Positions 1-12,039 of a DNA stretch of 64,000 nt are shown here, piece after piece. The notes under the pieces are model-generated. The model did not search any database. It worked only from the letters and a program-made list of their open reading frames with translations, and was not told where the DNA came from. The DNA is from Acanthacorydalis orientalis (Eukaryota; Arthropoda; Insecta; Megaloptera; Corydalidae). The translations under genes and the position numbers were made by a program. Position 1 is the first letter of the stretch; each line of letters opens with the position of its first letter. The DNA is taken from assembly GCA_034766995.1 (NCBI GenBank), contig CM068322.1, positions 17,689,245 through 17,753,244 on the forward strand, given 5' to 3'.

Positions 1-74
1 ATTTAAACTGTTTCTTGATAGCTAAATTCATATATAATTATATCATAATTTCATTACACTTTCATAATTTATTT

Positions 75-200
75 TTTTGCTCCTGCATAAATTATTTTTT
101 TCTGATCAATAATACTCAATGATTAATTATTGATCGTTTTTAGTTTCTGGCCACGGACATTTCAATGTTGATGTCTTTTTATTTAGAGTGCTAATGAACA
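75..200 (+). repeat. R1 dispersed repeat, single diverged arm
   Basis: This arm resembles other R1 copies in the window. It has a tctgatcaataatactcaat core followed by a ttgattattgatc-like block and then a gttgatgtc block. It is the most diverged of the copies listed, and no second inverted arm follows. Assignment is by eye from shared word order only. Confidence 0.35.
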
Positions 201-354
201 GAAATTCGTTCCTCAGCAGTCGTTTATTATACTATTTATACTGTTAAATAGAATATAATTATTTTATGTTATATTTCAACTATATATCAGAAACAACTGA
301 TAAAAAAATTATTTTCTTGCAAATCATCTCCTATGAATAGTTTCTGATCTTAAG

Positions 355-520
355 TTATCCACAGACAATTTGTGTATAAAGAACTTATTTACAATCTACC
401 TGAAGATGAGTAAAGAGTTGAAAATAACAAGGCAATCAAGACAATATTTCAATAGGAACGTAGGTATAAAAACAGACAATTATAACTTAAATAACTTTTA
501 AAATGTGTAATTTTAACTGA
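355..520 (+). repeat. R2 dispersed repeat, 5' part
   Basis: The segment contains ctacctgaagat, a caagacaa block and ggtataaaaacagacaatta, in the same order as the longer R2 copy at 36830-37245. The 3' part of R2, which carries the ctttgtccgcaggac motif, is absent here. No coding potential is seen. Confidence 0.45.
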
Positions 521-976
521 TCATAAAATTAACATTGTTTTTTATGTTTGTATGTTAATTTCATTTCTTTATATATTTTTTATAATTTATTTTGTGACTG
601 GTATAATGAAAATTGTATTGTTTTTGTTATATATATATATATATAATATGAATATATGCACGGACGTATACATATAAAAAATACTGAAAAGAATTAGCAT
701 AAATAGAGACAACAGTATACGTTTTTCCTTTTAACCTCTTTAATGTTTAATTCTTTGACAACAAATATTAGAAAAGTATATATTATTATTATCGTTTTAA
801 TGGAGAGATTATTTAACTCTAATGAAAAGAAAAGTAATAATTATATTTACATGTATTTTTAATTTTTTTAAAAAAACGAAATCATACAGGTAAACATAAC
901 ATATACTAATTACAGTGGTAGTCTTTATTACAGACGGTAGAAATTTTGTTTTATAGAAACCAAAATTGAAAATAAA

Positions 977-1240
977 ATGTACTTTAATTTGAAAATTGAG
1001 TTCTTCTGTGGTAAATTGAAAAAATATTTTGATATATTTACACAATTTTTAACTGTAGTATGGACTGCACGAGTAATATATCAATTCTTAACAAATACCC
1101 AATTCCTTAGAATAATAAGTGATTCATCTTCTCATAGGATTTGCCTTAGTGGACTAGTAGTTGAGATGATTCATGGAAAGGTGTTATTAGTTAACCTCAC
1201 AATGATAGATTTATTAGCAGGTTTTTACGTTTTGGAGTAA
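977..1240 (+). other. Doubtful 87-codon open frame
   Basis: An ATG-initiated frame of 87 codons sits in sequence somewhat richer in G+C than its flanks (roughly one third over 1060-1240). The predicted peptide is hydrophobic towards the C-terminus (LLVNLTMIDLLAGFYVL) and matches no family I recognise. There is no visible promoter or splice structure. It could be chance, or a fragment of an old repeat. Confidence 0.15.
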
Positions 1241-1803
1241 AGAGTAAATAATAGTACTTTTCTAATAATAACAGTGAGTGTAAAATTACATTTTATGATT
1301 GAAGTGACAATATATGTGCTCTTTTAATAAATACTTTAACCTACAAACACATCAGTATATATATATATATATATATATTTGCTTGAAATTTAATCGACAT
1401 ATTGTTTACTACCTAAATAACTCTTGCCATTGAGATCGTCAGTATGCATCAATTTGACAAGGAATTGTGCTTACACGTTAAGTTGAAGTAATCTAAACTC
1501 ACGAAAGATTTTTTACGTTAACTACTTTAAGTATTCGAGATTTAATAAGTTAGTTTTTTGTCTTTATATGAAATGTTTTCAAGAATTTTATAATTTGATA
1601 TTTGCAAAAATAATAAAAATGTGTCATAGGTGGCGGACTCATTTTTTAAATCATAAGTGAATATCTCTTAATTATAAATTTATCAATATTTATATCTATT
1701 TCAGTAATTTATTTAATGTAATAAACTGTTAAGCTATTTAATTTGTCTGTTACGCAATGGATAACCAGAAGTAAATTGAATGAAACGATTTACTGAAAAT
1801 ATA

Positions 1804-2727
1804 TTAGGTTATAACATGTATTCGTCTCGTTTTTTTAGTGCTTGTAAAATCATTTATTTGTAAATTCAAAAATAATTTTAATCAAATATGTATCTACCAT
1901 TTTGATCGATGACCTTTTTTCATCTTTCTGATAGCCGACGGATTCCTTTCTTGAACAATTTCTGGGACTTAAAAGCAAAAAACTGATTCAAATGGTTTTG
2001 GCAGGAGTTCAAATTTGTCAAATTTACACCACTATTAGAGTTCCGTAAAGCTCTAAACAAATGATAGTCTGAAGGTGCAATATTCTGGTTATATGGTGGA
2101 TGCACTAAAACATCTCTGCGAAATTGCAACAATTTTTGCTGAGACTCTATAAAAACGTGTGGTCTGACGTTATCATAGTGGAACACAATACCTATGATCC
2201 TATCTATTGACCAACTCTGGCCTCTTCCTGCCTATTGCTTCCTTCACTTTGTTCACTTGTGAGCAGTACTTAATAGAATAAATAGTTTGATTTGGTGTCA
2301 GCAGTTTGTTATACACGATACTCTTCTAATCTCACCAGATACAGAACATGATCTTTTTTAGGTGCCATCCAGCTTCTGCGATCATCTGTGATGGCACACT
2401 TCGCTATGACCATGATCCTTTTCGGCTAACGTTGTTGTATTGAATCCACTTTTCATCGCCAGTGATGAGTTGTTTGAACGAAACACTCGTTTTCATTGCA
2501 TTTAAGTAACAAATCGCAAACAGAAATTCAGTCCACTAAATTTTTATTGCATAATCGATACGGGATCTAAGTGTCGAGCTTCGTGACCATCCAAGCTTTC
2601 TTAAATGTATTGGCAGTAATTTTAAGTACCTGAACAATCTCATGTGTCGTCTAATACCGATCACTATCAATCATGGTCTTGATTTTACCAAGCGAAGAAA
2701 ACGGGACGAATATATGTTACAACGCAA
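1804..2727 (-). mobile_element. Mariner A: mariner transposon with internal deletion
   Basis: The ends form imperfect terminal inverted repeats of about 26 bp. The left end starts ttaggttataacatgtattc (1804) and the reverse complement of the right end reads ttgcgttgtaacatatattc (ending 2727). TA precedes the left end. At about 924 bp it is shorter than a typical 1.3-kb mariner. On the minus strand the right inverted repeat runs almost directly into transposase sequence, so the 5' leader and first DNA-binding helices have been lost. The element is old, with several stops and frameshifts. Confidence 0.85.
1878..2700 (-). pseudogene. Mariner A transposase pseudogene (DD34D)
   Basis: The transposase would cut and paste its own element at TA sites in the nucleus. 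On the minus strand a helix-turn-helix remnant (MIDSDRY...) is followed by LITGDEKWIQYNNV at 2428-2469, which holds the first catalytic Asp. The frame at 1920-2186 then carries YDNVRPHV (second Asp) and APSDYHLF (third Asp), with exactly 34 residues between the last two, the mariner DD34D signature. The tail SER-stop-KKVIDQNGRYIFD shows the conserved Trp codon changed to TGA at 1917-1919, ahead of the natural stop at 1878-1880. Frameshifts between 2187 and 2428 break the frame. It cannot encode active enzyme. Confidence 0.85.
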
Positions 2728-3276
2728 TGCCTATAAGAAAATAAATAAATAAGTTAATTAGTGCTCACATATATTAAGTGACGTATTAAATAGAAAGAGT
2801 ATTTAAGAGCAGTTAAAGTACAAGTGAATGCGCTATATTGTTACAAACACAAGAATGACCAATTAAAATATTATAGGTTTTTACAATGAAGCAAGTATTA
2901 TAATTATAAAATAAATTTTAAGTATTATATAAAATTAATAAAACATTGAAAAGTTATTTTTTGTGATTAATTTATGAAAACCTTGATAAGAATTATTTTT
3001 TCTTCAATAATTAATTTTATTTCCGTTTAGTATTCTCGGTAACAATGTATTATAACTTCTATACACAAACACGTCTATATTTTATATTAACGTTAACTTT
3101 CTGAATAAAACCGCAAGAAAATAGAACCCAACTACTTCAGAAATGATTTCTTAACATAATCACAAACGTTTTCAACACTTTACTCAATGTCATTTTTACA
3201 TATGTTGGAATAAAACATTTGCGGTTAAAATGTATGAACAGTTATATACTCAACTGTAATTTGTATATTTATATAT

Positions 3277-3280
<4 letters not shown>
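2728..3280. other. AT-rich non-coding stretch
   Basis: No open frame of note, repeat match or RNA gene is seen between mariner A and the first long microsatellite. Confidence 0.5.
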
Positions 3281-3349
<69 letters not shown>

Positions 3350-3350
3350 T
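3281..3350. repeat. (AT)n microsatellite, 70 bp
   Basis: Alternating AT runs throughout with a single G interruption near 3331. Confidence 0.95.
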
Positions 3351-3807
3351 GAAAAAAATTAAAAAATAATTGATATTTACTACGAACAATTAATTAATAT
3401 GAATGATTTTTTAAAATTTCATTTAATTTTAAGAAGCGACTTTTCCATTAGATATTAATATATCTGCAAAAGAAATTAATTAATTTTTTTCTACAATCGA
3501 GATGAAATATTGTGAAATAAGATCACAAGTAAAGAAAACAAATGTTTCTTTTATTTTATATTATTATTTATAATACATTTAAGTAGTTGATCAATTATTC
3601 GTATTTAATTCGAGATATAAATGTACCTACACAATAAAAGAATGTTTATGTTTTAAAACTAACTCTTGTAAATAAATGATAATAAAATTTTTTGATAAGT
3701 AAAAACCAAGTATCTGTAGAAGAATCAAATTTCACTTTGAAGCACAATTTTGTATTAATCTTCAATAGGTATGCTTTAAATCACTTCAGTAGTAATTATT
3801 TTAAATT

Positions 3808-3835
3808 TATATATATATATATATATATATGTACA

Positions 3836-3921
<86 letters not shown>
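3808..3921. repeat. Compound (AT)n with duplicated gtacatatatgtat motif
   Basis: The AT tract is interrupted twice by the same self-complementary motif, at about 3831 and 3875, so a 44-bp unit has been duplicated. Long YIYIYI frames on both strands here are artefacts of the repeat. Confidence 0.95.
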
Positions 3922-3924
<3 letters not shown>

Positions 3925-4302
3925 TATATAGTGACGAAATACGCATATCTCATTTACAGGTGTCTCTTTCACCATAACAGAGATTGTAAAATATTTACGA
4001 GTAAATTTAGAGAAATATATTATCAAAAAGTTGCTAAAAAATAATATATTATTTAAAATGTCATAATACATTTAGAAATGATGTCTCAGACAGAATGTTT
4101 GAAAATTTATTTTAATTTTGAATATTGAGATGAAAGAAATAAACAATATGTTTTATACTTAATTCAATTTAACAATAAATGTTAAATAATTGATAGGAAG
4201 ATATAGAAAAGTGTGATTGTTAAACGCACTATTTTATTTATTATGGAAATTTAGTTACTTCGAGTATTTTTTTTAAAAAAAATGTCTTGATTTATGTATT
4301 TT

Positions 4303-4347
4303 TTTGTATTTAATGAAGATAATAACTGCAATTTTTAATATATATAT

Positions 4348-4397
<50 letters not shown>

Positions 4398-4426
4398 TTG
4401 TATTTATTATCTTCATTAAATACAAA
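4303..4426. repeat. Inverted repeat (hairpin) with (AT)n centre
   Basis: Arms at 4303-4340 and 4389-4426 are 38 bp each. They are complementary with about two mismatches and flank an AT-dinucleotide core. Each arm contains the word gtatttaatgaagataata or its complement. The whole could fold as one long hairpin in DNA or RNA. No transposase gene or clear target duplication is seen. Confidence 0.85.
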
Positions 4427-4939
4427 TTACTTAAATAATATCTAATAATATACAATAAACCTTAAAAAATATTTGCGAGACGAGAATTAATAATGTTTCA
4501 AGACCTTAAGGTAAAACTATCATTACAAACTTGAAAAATTTATACATAAGGGAACGAAAACAATACATATTTTCAATTCAAAGAATAATTTTCATTCGAT
4601 TTAGATTGTGAATTTGCTTATGAAATATAAACTTACTCAAGTGGATAAGAGATTTATTTTTTTTATGCAGACTTGTAAAAACTTTATTATGTAAAGAAAA
4701 TGATACATTGATTTAGACATTTTGTAAAGGTATAGTTATGAAAAGAATTCATTTTATTTATGATATATCAAAGGGAATTAAAAAATATTAATGGTGATAT
4801 CATAATTACTTCAGTCACATAATTACTTATGTAAGGAAAGCACAAAATATAAAGTTTATATTGTATACTGACATTTCTAGATTTAACTTGTTTATTCATG
4901 ATTTTTTCAGCAAAGTTCTACGCAGTTGTACGGTTATCA

Positions 4940-4942
<3 letters not shown>

Positions 4943-5004
<62 letters not shown>
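4943..5004. repeat. (AT)n microsatellite, 62 bp
   Basis: Uninterrupted TA alternation directly upstream of the 147-bp tandem duplication. Confidence 0.95.
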
Positions 5005-5005
<1 letters not shown>

Positions 5006-5008
<3 letters not shown>

Positions 5009-5260
5009 AACACACATATATTTCAGTGGATCTCTACGATTACCACTTCTTTATAAATATTTTTTTACTTAATGATTTTCTAACAATTTCTTTTCCTTAT
5101 TTTATATATTTTATAATTTATTTTTCTTACTTTATATCTATATATAACATATATAAACACACATATATTTCAGTGGATCTCTACGATTACCACTTCTGTA
5201 AAAATATTTTTTTAATTAATTTTCTAACAATTTCTTTTTCTTATTTTATATCTATCTGTC
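5006..5260. repeat. Tandem duplication, 147-bp period
   Basis: The block starting ataaacacacatatatttca at 5006 recurs at 5153. Both units continue through cagtggatctctacgattac and a ttctaacaatttctttt block. The second unit is shorter because about 35 bp of T/A-rich sequence present in the first is missing. High identity over the first 50 bp suggests a fairly recent duplication. Both units are flanked by (AT)n tracts. Confidence 0.85.
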
Positions 5261-5262
5261 TA

Positions 5263-5264
<2 letters not shown>

Positions 5265-5308
<44 letters not shown>

Positions 5309-5323
5309 ACATAAACAGACATA

Positions 5324-5381
<58 letters not shown>
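5265..5381. repeat. Two (AT)n runs (5265-5302 and 5334-5381)
   Basis: Two AT runs are separated by about 30 bp containing cataaacagac, a partial echo of the start of the preceding tandem unit. Confidence 0.9.
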
Positions 5382-5383
<2 letters not shown>

Positions 5384-5629
5384 GAGTTATGTAAACAAAC
5401 CATGAAACGACATCTATTGAATTTTCCTAGAAGCAAATAGTTTTATAAAGTAAACATGTATACCCACTAGACTCTAGTTGTTAGTATTTCCACAGAATAA
5501 TTCAGATATGCTGAGTATATCTTCAGCACTATTCGAGAAATCCTTTACTTTACATTTCTACACTTATAAGCTTTCACGTTAAATGTTGGTTGGTTAATAA
5601 TTAATTAAAATACATGTAATGCTTAAGCA

Positions 5630-5673
5630 ATACATACATACATTATATATATATATATATGTATGTATGTATC
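5630..5673. repeat. Perfect small hairpin, (ATAC)n-(AT)n-(GTAT)n
   Basis: atacatacatacat at 5630 pairs perfectly with atgtatgtatgtat ending at 5673 around a 16-bp AT core. Confidence 0.85.
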
Positions 5674-6499
5674 GAAATTAGAAAAACAAACTTCTAAATT
5701 GTATTAATTGTACATGAAAATTTAGAGGAATATTATTTTTTATGATTTATTAATCAGAACATATTGTGGTTTTTATTACTAATATAGTGTTATTTTTATT
5801 TATATAATTAATTACTTTGTTTTTATAATATAATTAATCATGGTAATATATCGAAGATATACTGAAAATAAAATTCATTTAACAATAATAATGTAAGTGT
5901 ACATAAAATTATACCTCCGCATCATTATTGGTACTAAATAAAACATTAATTCTTGTTAAAAAAGGTACTTTACTTAGTATTATTAAAATAATTATTTTTA
6001 TAAAAATTAACACTATTAATATTAATAAATGATTAATTAATTTACTTTTTTGTCGTACTTTTTCATGATAAAATTATGTAACATATTAATACATACGTAC
6101 ATATATATATATATATATTTGCAAAGAAAAATTTATTAACACATTAAAAGCTATGTTAGAGACCAGCACTTATCTTTCCGTTTAGCCGACTCCGGTCCCT
6201 AGGGACTTGTATTATGAAATTTAAAAATCATATCTTATATTTCATATAATATTAAAAAATAGGTATACATTTTTCTAATAAATTTTATTGAAACACTAAA
6301 CATAAATAACCAACAGAATTAACAGAAAAAACAATTGTTATTTTTAATGCATGTTTAATAATCCGTATTAATTCTCCATTTTCTGTTTTTTGCATCTCTT
6401 ATATGAAAAGTAGAGTAAAATTATCTACACACTTAACGTGTTAACAACCTTGCAGATAGCATGTGAATGTGTTTTTTACATTTAATATTTTCAGCAGTA

Positions 6500-6665
6500 T
6501 GACAAAATTCACTTTCAGAAATTAAATTTCATTATTCACAAATCGCAATTTTTTTTGATTACAACGTTTAATAATTGGTAATTGATTAATTAATAATAAT
6601 AATAATATTAATTTAATAATTATATATGTATTTGATGACATCATATTCTATAGAGGTGAAAGGAA
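6500..6665 (+). repeat. R1 dispersed repeat, single arm
   Basis: The arm contains attcacaaatcgcaattttt, a ttgattac...ttaataattg block and then tttgatgacatcat and a tctatagaggtgaa end. This is the same order as other R1 arms. An (ATA)n expansion interrupts the middle. Confidence 0.5.
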
Positions 6666-7009
6666 TCTATTTTATGTTATTTAGCGCATATTAATGTATT
6701 TTAGTACATATTTCTTTAATTCGATCAGAAACCTAATGATGAAAATTAAGTTTTAAATCATTTTTTAATTAATAGGTTTATTGAATTAAAAAATATCTAA
6801 TTAATGAAAAAAATATTTATTTTATCTAAATATTAAATTTTTACTTCTAAAAATTATATATATATATATTAGGTCTTATCATTGCAGACAGAGTGCTTAA
6901 TTAATTTCTAATTTATTGAATTTTGAAGTTATAATTGTTGTTTCATAACTACGATTTCATTGATATATTCTTCTGGTGATTTTTATAATTGTAAAATACA
7001 AGAGTTTTC

Positions 7010-7165
7010 GTCTGTCATGTTTATTTTCGGTTTTTATGCTATCTTTAGATAGATTATTCTAACGTATCTACAGCTACCTGAAGATATAATAAGAAGTAAA
7101 GATAGTAATGGAAAATAAAAAGTATTACAGTTAACAAGACAATAATACCATCAGATAAATTAATA
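7010..7165 (+). repeat. R2 dispersed repeat, 5' fragment
   Basis: It shares ctacctgaagat followed by a taagaagtaaagatag-like block and caagacaata with the copy at 355-520. It is diverged and truncated. Confidence 0.4.
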
Positions 7166-7650
7166 TTTTATTCATTTAATCAATTAAAATTTATTTTCGA
7201 CTACGATTTTCGAATTACTATTTTTAATTATAAATTATATAAATATTTCCTATCAAAGTAATATAATTAATAATGTATTTAGAGTTAATAAATTATTTTA
7301 TCGTATAATGTTTAAATATATTAATATTTCTATTAATAATAATTGTATAATATATTGAGTACATTTGAAATTTAGAACGGATTTGAATTCAAAGCTATAC
7401 GAGAGAGCTCGTATTTATTTCGGTTTTTGTTTTTCTTTAATATTTTATTTTAATTGAAAGAAATGTGTTTATATTCAATTTGGAATTAATTTCTCTGTAG
7501 TTAATTTTGTTCACTTATTAACAATAAAAGTAATATTTGTATGAGTAAATGCATTAATATCGTTAATAAATAGTATTCATTTTTAAATTATAATTTATTT
7601 CTTAATCATATAAATTTATCAATAACATTTATCAATTGTATGTTCTTTTG

Positions 7651-7653
<3 letters not shown>

Positions 7654-7688
<35 letters not shown>

Positions 7689-7760
7689 GTGTATATGTAT
7701 ATATATATATGTGTGTGTGTGTGTGTTTGTATAGATTATGTATCACACTAAATTTATTTG

Positions 7761-7825
<65 letters not shown>

Positions 7826-7886
7826 AACATATATATATATATATACACACACACATATATATATATATATATACACATATATATAT

Positions 7887-7928
<42 letters not shown>
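7654..7928. repeat. Cluster of (AT)n, (GT)n and (AC)n microsatellites
   Basis: AT runs at 7654-7685, 7764-7818 and 7835-7928 surround a GT run near 7711-7724. The last block has embedded ACAC and ATAC units. Open frames here are repeat artefacts. Confidence 0.95.
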
Positions 7929-7931
<3 letters not shown>

Positions 7932-10090
7932 AATAGGTCTCATTTCATAATATATTCATTAAGAAACATTATTTGATGTACAAGTCAGAGAAAATAATGA
8001 AATATATGCTTTTTATTGTGCTGAAATTCATAGCTATGTAGTCTAAACAATTTGCTAATATTTTTTATTATTCAAAAAATCATTTATACTTTCATTTTTT
8101 CGATAAGTTCTAGTCGATGCACACGTAGTCGTAGATGAAATTATTGTTATTATTAACGTACGATTAGGTATATTATCCAAGTAATTGTATATAGAAATAA
8201 ATAAAACTTGATTACATATAGTAGATATTGCATAGAAAAAATCGTACGAAATATTTTGCAATATATGAATTGAATCGTAGTGTAGGGGGTTATTATTAAT
8301 TTAATTTCGATTTATACTCTCAATATTATTAACCTGATTACTTTTGAAATATATACTACGTGAAATTTATGTTTTTTTTTTGCTATCTGCATTCCTATTC
8401 ATATGAAGATAATTTATAAATAGTATCCACAATGCAGATATATTAAGAAAAAATAGAAATTAAACGCGAGAATAATTTGGTAAATGTTCAAATAATTTCG
8501 TTCACTTAGCTTTGACTATTGGTTCATCTTCAGGTAGCTTGATGATGGGCTAGATTATATGAATGAGCTTTCTGAAAATGGATTACGAACCAAAACTGGT
8601 CCTCATACATAAATATTCAAGTAATTAACTAGAAAAAATCTAGATAATACATCATCAGTCACATTGGACAATTGAAGATTGCAGCAATGTTTTTATTAAA
8701 ATGTATAATAATTGATTATTATTTATTTTGATTTGTGAATTTGATTTTTGATAAAAACAATTATCATCATCAGAACGCAGTTATAAAATCTGATTTTCTA
8801 CATAGGTTTTACTTGATTTTCTGTAGTTACTCTAAAAATAAAATAGTAGTAGCATTTCTGTGAAAATGCACATAACTGATTAAAAAAACAATAATCGATT
8901 ATTCTAAGTGAAATTCCTATAAAATTATAAATTAGTTTTATTTAATATTAATTATAAAAGACATACTTTATTACTTTAATTTCACTATATTTATTATTAA
9001 AAAATAAAATATACACTGATGTAACTCATAAAAATAACTTTTCCAATGCTGAAACAATTAGTATGAAGGTGAATTTTTAAACAATTATAACACATATTAT
9101 TCAGAAGAAATCCAAGTATTTCATTGTCGTCTGAATAATAAACACCTAAATTTACCTTCATAATTATTTCCAACTCATTTTTTTAAAAAATATTAAAAAG
9201 TGATTCAATGAAAGGCCAAAAAAAATCGCAAAACTTGCACAAGACTATCGACAAATTATTCAGTAATTAACACATATACACAAAATATCTATGCATTTCT
9301 GACATGTTACCTAAAGCGAAAACGAAATGGAAATCATATTCTATAACTCAATACATTCAGCGTATACTTTTTATTTAATAAACACGAATATATTTCGTAG
9401 TAAAAAGAATATGCCGATAATTATTTTTTTCGTAACATATTACCCATTTTTGTTTCGACATTCCGAAGTAATTGTATCAGTATTACTAAATATGTGTAGT
9501 ATTAATTCAATTGAAATTTATATAATGTGACATTTATATTTACTTTAGAAATTATGTTAAAAACTTCGTAACTAATGCAAATTGATATTTATTAAGTTAT
9601 TATGCTATTGTTTGGAATAAGTGTAAAGTAACTAATTGTTTTACCTAAAATTGTATTTCATTCTGAATATAAATCAGACGAGTCTGTTGATTATCATCGA
9701 TAGCAGAATACAACTGACTTGTCTGTTATATTAAATTGCTGATTTCAAAAATATGTGACTCGATCTGAAACTTTCACCTTATGTACTAATTATTGTCTTC
9801 AAGGCTTCAGAAGAATTATTTCTTTCGCGTAATTCATCAAATAATAATTATACTTTTTTTCCTTTTATATATTAAATGAAATAAATTAAATGAAAAAAAT
9901 ATTGAAATTTGAAAATACTAATGAAAAATCATAATTAGAAAATAATTTTTCAAAATTCAATAACTTTTTAATGTTAAATGATTAATTACATTTTTTTTGA
10001 AAATAAGATTAAAAAATTTAGAAAGTATCTTTTATACCTTCTTTTCTTTGCTTTTTAAGATATACTTTGTGATTTAGTTACTGTGTACTG
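7929..10090. other. AT-rich non-coding stretch
   Basis: Nothing gene-like is supported. A 67-codon ATG frame at 9327-9530 encodes a hydrophobic peptide with no family match and is probably chance. The hairpin at 9062-9162 is the only structured element. A weak R1- or R2-like segment (catcttcaggtagctt) lies near 8526. Confidence 0.4.
9062..9162. repeat. Imperfect inverted repeat, pre-miRNA-like size
   Basis: The left arm 9062-9104 begins tatgaaggtgaattt and ends attattcag. The right arm 9131-9162 begins ctgaataat and ends aaatttaccttcata. The outer about 15 and inner about 9 positions pair well, with an asymmetric bulge in the left arm and a loop of about 26 nt. The size suits a small hairpin transposon or a microRNA precursor. 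No evidence of expression is available. Confidence 0.5.
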
Positions 10091-10095
10091 ACATA

Positions 10096-11253
10096 TTAGG
10101 AGTTTGCATTGAAAATCGTTTTTTTGTGTTCTTTGAGCATTTATTTCAATAACAAATTAGTGAATACATTAATCAAAGTATTTTCTCTCGGAAGCTATGA
10201 CTTTTTCCCACTTTTCTGGCAGAAGTTGAATTCTACGACGTAATCGCTTGGGGTCAAGTCAGAAGAACACGCTGGGTGCGGTAGAACCTCCCATTCAAGC
10301 TCGGTCAGTATTTGTTTCACGGCTATAGTAACAGGGGACCAAACGTTGTCGTGAAGAAGAATTACTTTTCGGCGATTTGATACAATTGATGATCGTTTTT
10401 GCATCAAATTATGATTCAAATGCTTCAATTTTTGTCGATAACGTTAGGTGATGTTTTCTTTCTTTAGTTTCAGCAGCCCATAATACACGACACCATCCAT
10501 ATCCCATCAAATAGAGAGCATTGCTTTGTGACCGTGGATGTTTTGTTTTGGTGTCGACGTCGATGTTTGGCTAGGATCAGCCTATGGTTTCTTGCGTTTC
10601 AGATTGTCGAAATAGATCTATATTTCATAGCTGGTCACGATATGCCACCAAAACTCTTCTTCTTATACTTTGTGAGCAAAGAATTCGAGATTTTTATATA
10701 ATTAGCAATGGCATTTTCTGTCAATTTATATCACAGCTATTTTCTTCTTTCTGGATCTTTCCCATGGCTTGTAAATGTTGTGAAATGGTTGATTTATCTG
10801 ATTCGAACTATTGAGTCAATTCTTTGAGAATTTGAGCAGGGTTTTCTTCCAATAGATCTTGCAGTTGTCCATCTTCGAATTTTTGATTGACCTGGCCGTT
10901 GTTTGTCACGAACGTCACAATCACCACTTTTGATCGTCGAAACTAATCTCTACATACTGTTTCCAATGAAGCAGATTCACTATAAGTTTTTGTAAAAGCA
11001 ATCGATGAGCTTCAGCTGCACTTTTTTCAAATCAAAGTAGTATAGAAGTACACATCGGAAAAACAACTTATTGCGTGGCATATTAATTCGATTTTAGAAA
11101 AGCACTAGTGTAAACAAAGGATCGCATCTGACCACTGAATTTTAGTGGAAACTGTTCACATTTCCAAATGATATAGAGACATGTATCACTTCCCATAATA
11201 TACGCACTTAGAGCCATCTACACGTGAACAGCGGCTTTCAATGCGATGTCCTA

Positions 11254-11254
<1 letters not shown>
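10096..11254 (-). mobile_element. Mariner B: near full-length mariner transposon
   Basis: The left end is ttaggagtttgcattgaaaa (from 10096, preceded by TA). The right end, read as its reverse complement, is aggacatcgcattgaaagcc. The two share the gcattgaaa block. About 1.16 kb lies between the ends, close to full length minus one deletion in the transposase. The right end abuts an (AT)n tract from 11257. Its inverted repeats and transposase differ from mariners A, C and D, so it is a separate lineage. Confidence 0.85.
10169..11081 (-). pseudogene. Mariner B transposase pseudogene (DD34D)
   Basis: The ATG at 11079-11081 starts a recognisable but frameshifted N-terminus (MPRNKLFFRCVLLYYF), followed by a helix-turn-helix ending in a GKIQK-like segment. 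The first catalytic region has decayed to HIVTSYEI with IYFDN following, where mariners have TGDE, so the Gly-Asp-Glu is lost. A stretch reading HGHKAMLSI and GVVYYGLLK follows. The intact frame 10195-10428 holds LLHDNVWSP and LTPSDY with 34 residues between the two Asp. Sequence then jumps to QLLPEKWEKVIASE, so about 50 codons after SDY are deleted. Stop at 10169-10171. It cannot be active. Confidence 0.85.
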
Positions 11255-11256
<2 letters not shown>

Positions 11257-11298
<42 letters not shown>

Positions 11299-11346
11299 TA
11301 TATATAAATATATATAGAGAGAGAGAGAAACGAAGAGAGAGAGTGT
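11257..11346. repeat. (AT)n followed by (GA)n
   Basis: The AT run begins at the TA flank of mariner B, gains AAATAT interruptions near 11294-11315, then changes to GA repeats at about 11317-11345. Confidence 0.9.
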
Positions 11347-11518
11347 TGAAAATGTTGAAAACTAACTGAAAATTAATAGATTATTAAATCAATGATCAGA
11401 CAGGATTTTATTTTACAATCCGAAAGTTTTTATCTCTTCTATTCATTTTTTGTGATTTGATTTTTAATGAGAAAGTCCTACCAGTATAGACAGAAAATAG
11501 ATTAAAATATTATCTATT

Positions 11519-11523
<5 letters not shown>

Positions 11524-11565
<42 letters not shown>
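11524..11565. repeat. (AT)n microsatellite, 42 bp
   Basis: Pure AT alternation. Confidence 0.95.
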
Positions 11566-11568
<3 letters not shown>

Positions 11569-11843
11569 ATCTGTACATTAAAAATGATATTATGAAGAAG
11601 TGTGAATTCACTATTTAGACTAGAGCCACCGGTCATTCTATGAAACTCAAGGTCATATAAAACATATCTTAAAAACTCGCTTGTCCTCATTCAATGTTGC
11701 ATAAAGTATGTCTAATAACATTGTATCGAAAAGAAAGCTTGAAATCTTTTATGTATTGGGAATCCGTAACTAATAAATAACAAGAAAACATTCGCTAAAA
11801 GAACAGCTGATATATGATTTATTCTGCAATAATTCCCTGCAGA

Positions 11844-11847
<4 letters not shown>

Positions 11848-11885
<38 letters not shown>

Positions 11886-12003
11886 TAGACATATTCACAA
11901 TATATCTTGAAAAATATGTATATTATATCTGATATCGACGTTACATTTTGAACTGAAAAATAAAATATCATTTTTTATTATATTTCAATTACATACACAC
12001 ACA

Positions 12004-12035
<32 letters not shown>
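11848..12035. repeat. Two (AT)n runs with a short (AC)n
   Basis: AT runs occupy 11848-11881 and about 12008-12035. The latter is preceded by acacacacac. Confidence 0.9.

Positions 12036-12039
<4 letters not shown>

Noticed and set aside
6860..6900. attaggtcttatc after an AT run as another mariner terminus
   Set aside because: Only the first six bases fit a mariner end. No partner end or transposase sequence is found nearby.
3692..8000. Open frames of 60-177 codons rich in Tyr-Ile repeats
   Set aside because: They are translations of (AT)n tracts on either strand. The same applies to similar frames near 17900, 18400, 22750, 25600, 26200, 31550, 35100 and 46100.
8055..8261. Minus-strand frame of 68 codons
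   Set aside because: It opens on TTG and has no domain or context. A Ser/Thr-rich stretch comes from a short repeat-like segment.
10584..10814. Plus-strand frame of 76 codons
   Set aside because: It lies antisense to the mariner B transposase pseudogene and has no independent support.
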